Of a stretch of 64,000 bases of DNA, positions 59,127 through 64,000 are shown piece after piece. Source of the stretch: Parabacteroides distasonis (GTDB lineage Bacteria; Bacteroidota; Bacteroidia; Bacteroidales; Tannerellaceae); contig JAFBIR010000006.1 in the NCBI GenBank assembly GCA_021531385.1, forward strand, positions 124,001 to 188,000, in the 5' to 3' direction. A program made the translations under genes and the position numbers. Numbering within the stretch: the first letter of the stretch is position 1; each line of letters begins with the position of its first letter. The notes under the pieces are model-generated. The model made no database searches and was not told the origin of the DNA. It saw only the letters and a list, made by a program, of their open reading frames with translations.

Positions 59127-60161
59127 TTAAAGAATAAAACCTTCAGGGTATTGCATGGTCACGCAATGCAACGAACCATGTTGTTTGATCAACGGCAAGC
59201 AGTTGATGCCCACCACTTCCCGATCGGGGAAAGCCTCTTGTAAGGCTGCACGAGCCACCTCATCCTTGGGTGAATCATAGAAGGGCAGCAAGACGGCCCC
59301 ATTCAGGATCAAGAAATTGGCGTAGGTGGCCGGCAAACGCGCCCCCTCCCACTCTACTTTGTCAGCCATCGGCAAGGCGATCAACCGATAGGGCGATCCA
59401 TCCGCCTGCGTGAAGGAGCGGATCTGCTGCTCCATCTGCTGCAATTCCGCGTAATGCTCATCCTCCTCGTCCGTACAACGCACGTAGGCGATGGTCTGTT
59501 CGTCGCAGAAACGAGCCAACGTATCGACATGGCTATCGGTATCGTCTCCCGCCAAATAGCCACTCTCGATCCAAAGGATACGCTCCAACCCGAAGACACC
59601 CTTCAGGTAGTGCTCCAACGCCTCCTGATCCAAATACTCATTGCGATTGACCGAGGCCAAGCACTCCACCGTAGTCATCAACGTCCCTTTTCCGTCGGAC
59701 TCAATACTACCCCCTTCCAACACGAACGGTTGCATATTCACGGGAACCACCTCCTCGGCGAAGGTATGCATCTGGCAGAGCCGACGGGTGATCAGGTTGT
59801 CGAGGTTGGCCGGGAACTTCATGCCCCACCCGTTGAAAACGAAGTCATAGAGCATGGGCTTGCCCTCCTCGAAGATCGAGATGCCCCCATGATCACGGGC
59901 CCACGTGTCGTTCGTCTCCATCTCCCGGAAGCGGATCCGGGTATCATCCACCTCGCCCAACTGCGCTCTCACCTGCTGCTCGTCCGGGCAGACGATCAGC
60001 AACAGCTCATGTTTAATCACCTCCTTGGCGATCGCCACAAAACAGGGGATCACCTCGTCTAAGATCGGAGCCCAATCGGTCTCCTCGTGCGGCCAAGTCA
60101 GCTGGATCGCACTCTGCGGATACCACTCCGCAGGTAATATCGTTTGCTTTGTCATTATCAA
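59127..60161 (-). CDS. aguA: Agmatine deiminase
   Basis: This 344-residue enzyme of the guanidino-group-modifying family converts agmatine to N-carbamoylputrescine and ammonia. Features: substrate-binding TWPHEETDW near 24, NDTWARDHGG with Asp around 85-95, FVLEGGSIESDG near 145 and DSHVD near 210. The catalytic Cys is at the C-terminus (GSLHCVTMQYPEG). Its product is the substrate of AguB downstream. The start may be the first ATG (60161) or the one two codons later. Confidence 0.93.
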   Translation of the reverse strand: MIMTKQTILPAEWYPQSAIQLTWPHEETDWAPILDEVIPCFVAIAKEVIKHELLLIVCPDEQQVRAQLGEVDDTRIRFREMETNDTWARDHGGISIFEEGKPMLYDFVFNGWGMKFPANLDNLITRRLCQMHTFAEEVVPVNMQPFVLEGGSIESDGKGTLMTTVECLASVNRNEYLDQEALEHYLKGVFGLERILWIESGYLAGDDTDSHVDTLARFCDEQTIAYVRCTDEEDEHYAELQQMEQQIRSFTQADGSPYRLIALPMADKVEWEGARLPATYANFLILNGAVLLPFYDSPKDEVARAALQEAFPDREVVGINCLPLIKQHGSLHCVTMQYPEGFIL

Positions 60162-60177
60162 AATAATACGTTTAATC

Positions 60178-61542
60178 CTAATTCCTCACTCCTAATTCTG
60201 CATTCCTCATTATCTTAAACTGTTGACGCAACAGAATGAAAGTCACCATAAACGCCATAAAGTCGGAGATCGGCATACTCACCCATACGCCAGACGTGCC
60301 CAACAACGAGGGCAGGATCAACAAACCGGGGATCAGGAAAAGCATCTGACGGGTCAGGGAAAGGAAGATCGCTTTCTTCGACATACCGATGGAGAGGAAG
60401 AAATTGGTCGAGACCATCTGGAAACCAACCAAGGGGAAGACCGCGAAGACGATGCGCAAGCCAAAGACCGATTGCTCGATCAGCTCCTTGTCGGTCGTAA
60501 ACATCCGCACGATCCACTCCGGGATGCCCTCGCACAGCAGGAAGCCCAACGTAGCCACACTGACCCCGCAATAGGTAGTCAAGCGGGTCACCTCCAACAC
60601 ACGAGGCAGCAAGCGAGCCCCATAGTTATAGCCAGCGATCGGCTGCATACCCTGGTTGAAGCCCAAGATGATCATCACGAAAAGAAAAGCGATGCGATTC
60701 ACGATGCCATAAGCACCGATCGCCATGTCGCCCCCATGCTCCTTTAGGCCACGGTTGATCAGAATGACAATCAGGCAAGAACAGAGGTTCATCAGGAAGG
60801 GAGAGAGCCCGATCGAGATAATTCCCCGCACCACCTCGGCCTTCAACCGATAGATGCCCTTTTGGAAATGGAGCAAACTCTCCGGCTTCGCGAAATGCAC
60901 CACCTGAAACGCCAACGAGATGGACTGCGAGATGACCGTCGCCCATGCGGCTCCCTGGATGCCCCAGCCCCAAGCGAAGATAAAGATCGGGTTGAGCACG
61001 CAGTTGACCACCACGGAGAGCAGGGTCGTGTACATCGCCATCCGGGGGAATCCCGACGAGCGCAACACAGAGTTCAAACCCAGATACATGTGCGTGATCA
61101 CATTGCCATAGAGAATGATCCGCATATAATCCTTCGCATAAGGAATCGTCTGCTCGCTACCCCCGAAGAAGAGCAGTACCGGATCAAGAAAGAGCAAAAA
61201 GACAGCCATGAAGAGTAATCCCAAGATCACGTTCAGCACCAGCACGTTACCCAGTACATGATTCGCACCGGCATAGTCTTTCTGCCCCAACTTCATCGCC
61301 ACCAACGTAGAGGCACCCACGCCCACCAATGAGCCGAACGCAGCCGCCAAGTTCATCAGCGGGAAGGTCAGCGCCAAGCCAGAGATCGCCAAAGCACCCA
61401 CACCCTGCCCGATGAAGATGCTATCGGCCATATTATACAAGGAGGAGGCGGTCATGGCAATGATTGCCGGGATCGCATATTGGGTCAGCAACCGTCCTAT
61501 CGGATCGGTACCCAAGGTCAAAGTATCATGTTGTTTTGCCAT
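60178..61542 (-). CDS. MATE-family multidrug/metabolite exporter
   Basis: A 454-residue inner-membrane protein with about 12 hydrophobic segments and the MATE opening (GRLLTQYAIPAIIAMTASSLYNMADSIFIGQGVG). The family exports organic cations or drugs in exchange for sodium or protons; the substrate cannot be inferred. It is minus-strand and 16 bases upstream of aguA, so it may be co-transcribed and could move a polyamine-pathway compound, but that is speculation. The extended C-terminal basic tail is normal for the family. Confidence 0.9.
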   Translation of the reverse strand: MAKQHDTLTLGTDPIGRLLTQYAIPAIIAMTASSLYNMADSIFIGQGVGALAISGLALTFPLMNLAAAFGSLVGVGASTLVAMKLGQKDYAGANHVLGNVLVLNVILGLLFMAVFLLFLDPVLLFFGGSEQTIPYAKDYMRIILYGNVITHMYLGLNSVLRSSGFPRMAMYTTLLSVVVNCVLNPIFIFAWGWGIQGAAWATVISQSISLAFQVVHFAKPESLLHFQKGIYRLKAEVVRGIISIGLSPFLMNLCSCLIVILINRGLKEHGGDMAIGAYGIVNRIAFLFVMIILGFNQGMQPIAGYNYGARLLPRVLEVTRLTTYCGVSVATLGFLLCEGIPEWIVRMFTTDKELIEQSVFGLRIVFAVFPLVGFQMVSTNFFLSIGMSKKAIFLSLTRQMLFLIPGLLILPSLLGTSGVWVSMPISDFMAFMVTFILLRQQFKIMRNAELGVRN

Positions 61543-61564
61543 GCCGCGAAGGTAACGATTTTTA

Positions 61565-62581
61565 TCACAACACCCTTTTCACACCCGGCAACAATTTCAG
61601 CAGCCAAGTGAAGCCAAACGACAAAAGCGTAGCCAAAAGACCGAGCAGCAGAAACTTGGCGTGCACATCCAATGCCAGGCTGTCCATCAGCTGCTGAAGC
61701 GCTACCAGGATGAACAGATGGAACACGTAGGCCCCATAGGCCTGCCCCGAGCACCAACGCAGGAAACCATTCGAGCCATGCGCCACCTTTCGGAACAGCC
61801 ACAACAGTCCGACACTCAGGAAGACACAAAGAAACGACTCGAACAAACCGAAATAGGTTTGGATGAACTCATGCAACGCACCTGTCCGACACACATTGAG
61901 CAAGACGAACACAAGACCGATACCCAAGGAGAGCGCTCCCGTCCGATCGGTCAGCGGCCCCAGTCCTTTCCAGCGAGAGAGCAGGACACCGAAGCTGAAC
62001 ATGAACATATATTGCAGATAATGGGCCGGCTCCAAACGAATCACACCAAGCAGCCAAATCCAATGATCTTGCGGGCTGACCTGCCGAATGAGATGCGAGC
62101 CAACACCCATCAACAACGCCATCCCCACCAACGTGCCAAGCGACCAGGAGAGCCGGGGTGTCTCAGTGAGCCTGATCCCACAGCAACGAAGGGCTCCATA
62201 GATCAGGCAGAAACAGAGCAACGTCTCTACAAACCACATCGTTCCCAACTCCAACTGTCCCATACCTGCCGACAACAGCGTCGCAATGACCACCAAAGGA
62301 ATGCCCAGACGCATGAGCTTCTTCCGCAGGAAGGTAGAGAAGCCCTGCTTGTCGAAGCTGATCGGCACGAAACAACCCGAGATCAAGAAGAACAACCCCA
62401 TCAAGTAGGCCGCATTGGTCGAGAAGAAACGCCAAATCTCCGGCATATACTCCGCAGGATTAGAAGGATGGTAAGGCCAGTCTCCACCATCGCCATAAGC
62501 CTGCCCCGCATGGTGAAAGATCACCATCACCGTCAAAAACACTTTCAGATTGTCTAAATCATAGGAACGAATCTTGTTCAT
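61565..62581 (-). CDS. Membrane acyltransferase (Acyl_transf_3 family)
   Basis: A 338-residue integral membrane protein from ATG 62581 (MNKIRSYDLDNLKVFLTVMVIFHHAGQAYG). The first helix holds the DLDNLK and the H-H pair in IFHHAGQ typical of acyltransferase-3 enzymes that O-acylate surface glycans or lipids. About ten helices follow. The open frame continues 41 codons upstream, but that part is not a plausible first helix, and a -7 box lies inside it (62620-62627). The acceptor is unknown. Confidence 0.85.
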   Translation of the reverse strand: MNKIRSYDLDNLKVFLTVMVIFHHAGQAYGDGGDWPYHPSNPAEYMPEIWRFFSTNAAYLMGLFFLISGCFVPISFDKQGFSTFLRKKLMRLGIPLVVIATLLSAGMGQLELGTMWFVETLLCFCLIYGALRCCGIRLTETPRLSWSLGTLVGMALLMGVGSHLIRQVSPQDHWIWLLGVIRLEPAHYLQYMFMFSFGVLLSRWKGLGPLTDRTGALSLGIGLVFVLLNVCRTGALHEFIQTYFGLFESFLCVFLSVGLLWLFRKVAHGSNGFLRWCSGQAYGAYVFHLFILVALQQLMDSLALDVHAKFLLLGLLATLLSFGFTWLLKLLPGVKRVL

Positions 62582-62619
62582 GATACACGAAGATTTAAAA
62601 TAGGAAAAAATTGATGTGA

Positions 62620-62627
62620 CAAAGATA
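62620..62627 (-). promoter_or_regulatory. -7 box of the acyltransferase gene
   Basis: Minus-strand TATCTTTG, a perfect TAnnTTTG box, ends 38 bases upstream of the ATG at 62581 and rules out the longer open frame. Confidence 0.5.
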
Positions 62628-62646
62628 AGATAATTCACAAAAGTTG

Positions 62647-62677
62647 TTGGTAGTCTCGTGAGAGAAAAGTAACTTTG
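62647..62677 (+). promoter_or_regulatory. Promoter of the sugar-isomerase-like gene
   Basis: TAACTTTG (62670-62677) is a perfect -7 box, and TTGG (62647-62650), 19 bases upstream, fits the -33 element. The ATG is 54 bases downstream. Confidence 0.6.
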
Positions 62678-62731
62678 TGCGTTCAAAAAACGTAACGCAA
62701 ACATTATTCACTTACTTAATTCGTGTTTATA

Positions 62732-63772
62732 ATGATCTCAAGAAGAAATTTCTTAAAGACCTCCGCCCTCACACTGGGCGGCATGAGCCTTCCCTCACTC
62801 ATCTCTTGTGCGGGTGGCAACGAGAAGCAGGCGGCTGCTGAAGCGGCTCCTGCACCCAAAGAGTTTATCGGTTTGCAGACCTATTCATTAGGTGCTGAGT
62901 TGGCAGCTGACGTACCCGGTGGTTTGGCTAAGGTGAAATCCTTTGGTTACACTGACCTGGAGCTCGCTGGTTACAACAATGGCCGCATCCACGCAGGTTA
63001 CGGCGACGGCGACGAGGGTTATGCACCCGCTGATTACAAGAAGCTGTGCGACGACCTCGGCTTGAACATCCTGTCCGCTCACCTGGGTACACCTTCACAG
63101 TACAAGACTCCGGAGGCTGAGTTCACCGAGGCTTGGAAGAAGACCGTAGAGGATCACGTAACGTTAGGCTGTACCTACATCGTGGATCCCAGCATGCCGC
63201 AGTGCGCTACCATCGACGAGGTGAAGCAGGCCTGCGATCGCTTCAACTTGGCTGGTAAGATCTGTAAAGAGGCTGGTATCCAGTTCGGTTATCACAACCA
63301 CAACAACGAGTTCACCAAGTTGGCTACTCCCGAGCAGATCAAGGAGAAGCGAGAGGAGATCATCGAGATGATGAAGAAGCGCTTCCCGCAGATGAAGCCG
63401 ACCGACGAAATGATCAACGGCATGATGCGTCGCAACGCACCGGGCACGATGTATGAGCAGCTCTACATGGACAACACCGATCCTGAGTTGGTATGCTTCC
63501 AGTTGGATGTTTACTGGTGTATGATTGGTGATCAAGATCCTTGCGAGTGGATCACTGAGCACTCTGATCGCATCAAACTGTTGCACATCAAAGATCGTTG
63601 GATCATTGGCGACAGCGGTATGATGAACTGGAAGAACATCTTCACTCGTGCAAAAGCCGTTGGCATCAAGCACTTCTTCGTAGAGTTGGAGAGCGATCCG
63701 AAGGGCCGCAAGCAGTTCGAGGGCGTAGAGAAGAGCGCACAGTTCCTCGCTTCTCAGGACTACGTTTGGTAA
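62732..63772 (+). CDS. Xylose-isomerase-like TIM-barrel lipoprotein (Tat signal)
   Basis: A 346-residue protein of the sugar-phosphate isomerase/epimerase family. A twin-arginine signal (SRRNFLKTSALTLGG) ends in a lipobox (LISC), so a folded metal-containing enzyme is probably anchored outside the inner membrane. The AP-endonuclease-2-type barrel shows FGYHNHNNEF (His-x-His metal ligands), CFQLDVYWC and KLLHIKDRW, then HFFVELE near the C-terminus. The substrate may be a sugar or inositol derivative. The start is ATG 62732; an upstream GTG at 62723 is less likely. A perfect hairpin terminator follows at 63800. Confidence 0.88.
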   Translation: MISRRNFLKTSALTLGGMSLPSLISCAGGNEKQAAAEAAPAPKEFIGLQTYSLGAELAADVPGGLAKVKSFGYTDLELAGYNNGRIHAGYGDGDEGYAPADYKKLCDDLGLNILSAHLGTPSQYKTPEAEFTEAWKKTVEDHVTLGCTYIVDPSMPQCATIDEVKQACDRFNLAGKICKEAGIQFGYHNHNNEFTKLATPEQIKEKREEIIEMMKKRFPQMKPTDEMINGMMRRNAPGTMYEQLYMDNTDPELVCFQLDVYWCMIGDQDPCEWITEHSDRIKLLHIKDRWIIGDSGMMNWKNIFTRAKAVGIKHFFVELESDPKGRKQFEGVEKSAQFLASQDYVW

Positions 63773-63799
63773 TCCTCCAATCGCATCATAAATAATTGT

Positions 63800-63829
63800 A
63801 GAGACGTAGCGTGCTACGTCTCTTTTTTT
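63800..63829 (+). terminator. Terminator of the sugar-isomerase-like gene
   Basis: AGAGACGTAGC (63800-63810) pairs with GCTACGTCTCT (63813-63823) around a 2-base loop, followed by a run of six T. It lies 28 bases after the stop. Confidence 0.85.
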
Positions 63830-63871
63830 AATTCATCGTAATATTGCACCCGAAATCAAACAGCAAGAAAG

Positions 63872-64000
63872 ATGAGCAAGAAAGTATTGGTAATCTCAAC
63901 GAGTTTACATGTGAAAAGTAATTCAGAGGCTTTGGCGGATGCCTTCCTGATGGGAGCGACCGAGGCGGGTCACGAGGTGGAGAAGATCTCACTCAAAGGC
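63872..64000 (+). CDS. Flavodoxin-like / NADPH-dependent FMN reductase (5' part only)
   Basis: The first 43 codons of a gene that continues past the right edge. MSKKVLVISTSLHVKSNSEALADAFLMGATEAGHEVE shows the flavodoxin-like first strand and FMN-phosphate loop (ISTSLHVKSNSEAL), as in NAD(P)H-dependent FMN reductases. The C-terminal half, which would tell which subfamily, is not in the window. The ATG at 63872 is preceded by AGAAAG. Confidence 0.7.
   Translation, partial: MSKKVLVISTSLHVKSNSEALADAFLMGATEAGHEVEKISLKG

Overview
The window looks like chromosome from a gut Bacteroidales bacterium, most likely Parabacteroides or a close relative. The evidence is a type III glutamine synthetase, SusC/SusD remnants, GH97 and GH78 enzymes, lipoprotein-rich polysaccharide genes, a Bacteroidetes-style (subtype iii-like) type VI secretion system, and repeated TAnnTTTG -7 promoter boxes. 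No rRNA or tRNA gene was seen. The genus is inference.

Layout. (1) 1-2420: tail of an unidentified gene, then glnN with a terminator. (2) 2430-24893, almost all on the minus strand: a glycan-utilisation locus with a tandem alpha/beta hydrolase, a clan-D-like glycosidase with a discoidin domain, a glutaminase-A-like lipoprotein, GH97, a double-Rossmann FAD protein, two GH78-type rhamnosidases and a large unrecognised lipoprotein. Its regulator and importer have collapsed: a truncated ECF sigma factor runs into a SusC N-terminus that is joined in frame to a SusD C-terminus. Two arrays of one 41-bp repeat family and a DUF4160/DUF2442 toxin-antitoxin-like pair, flanked by GH97-like scraps, interrupt the locus. 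(3) 24972-29562: threonine aldolase, a secreted EEP-family phosphoesterase, a deacetylase/serine-hydrolase fusion, folB and a bactofilin. (4) 29559-52759: one 21-gene minus-strand operon for a T6SS. (5) 52993-64000: GH51 arabinofuranosidase, queD-queE-recQ, the agmatine pair aguB/aguA, a MATE exporter, an acyltransferase, a Tat-type sugar isomerase-like lipoprotein and the start of a flavodoxin-like gene.

The most interesting part is region 4. The operon encodes sheath (TssB, TssC), four Hcp-fold proteins, VgrG with an AT-rich extension, a DUF4280 PAAR-like tip, baseplate (TssE, TssF, TssG, TssK) and ClpV. No TssJ, TssL, TssM or recognisable TssN was found. Interleaved with these genes is what reads as a complete ubiquitin-like conjugation cascade. 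It has a ubiquitin-like protein whose terminal Gly falls exactly where ubiquitin Gly76 does, an E2-like protein with an HPN motif and downstream Cys, an E1/ThiF-like adenylyltransferase, and a membrane protein combining a periplasmic vWA domain, a cytosolic RING-H2-like finger and a C-terminal FHA-like domain. My inference is that the apparatus or its cargo is modified by, or anchored through, this cascade. E1-E2-UBL-RING sets have been predicted computationally in bacteria. I do not know of one described inside a T6SS operon and could not search.

The polysaccharide locus fits breakdown of rhamnose-, galactose- and arabinose-containing plant glycans, but with its SusC/SusD pair destroyed it probably relies on another importer or is decaying.
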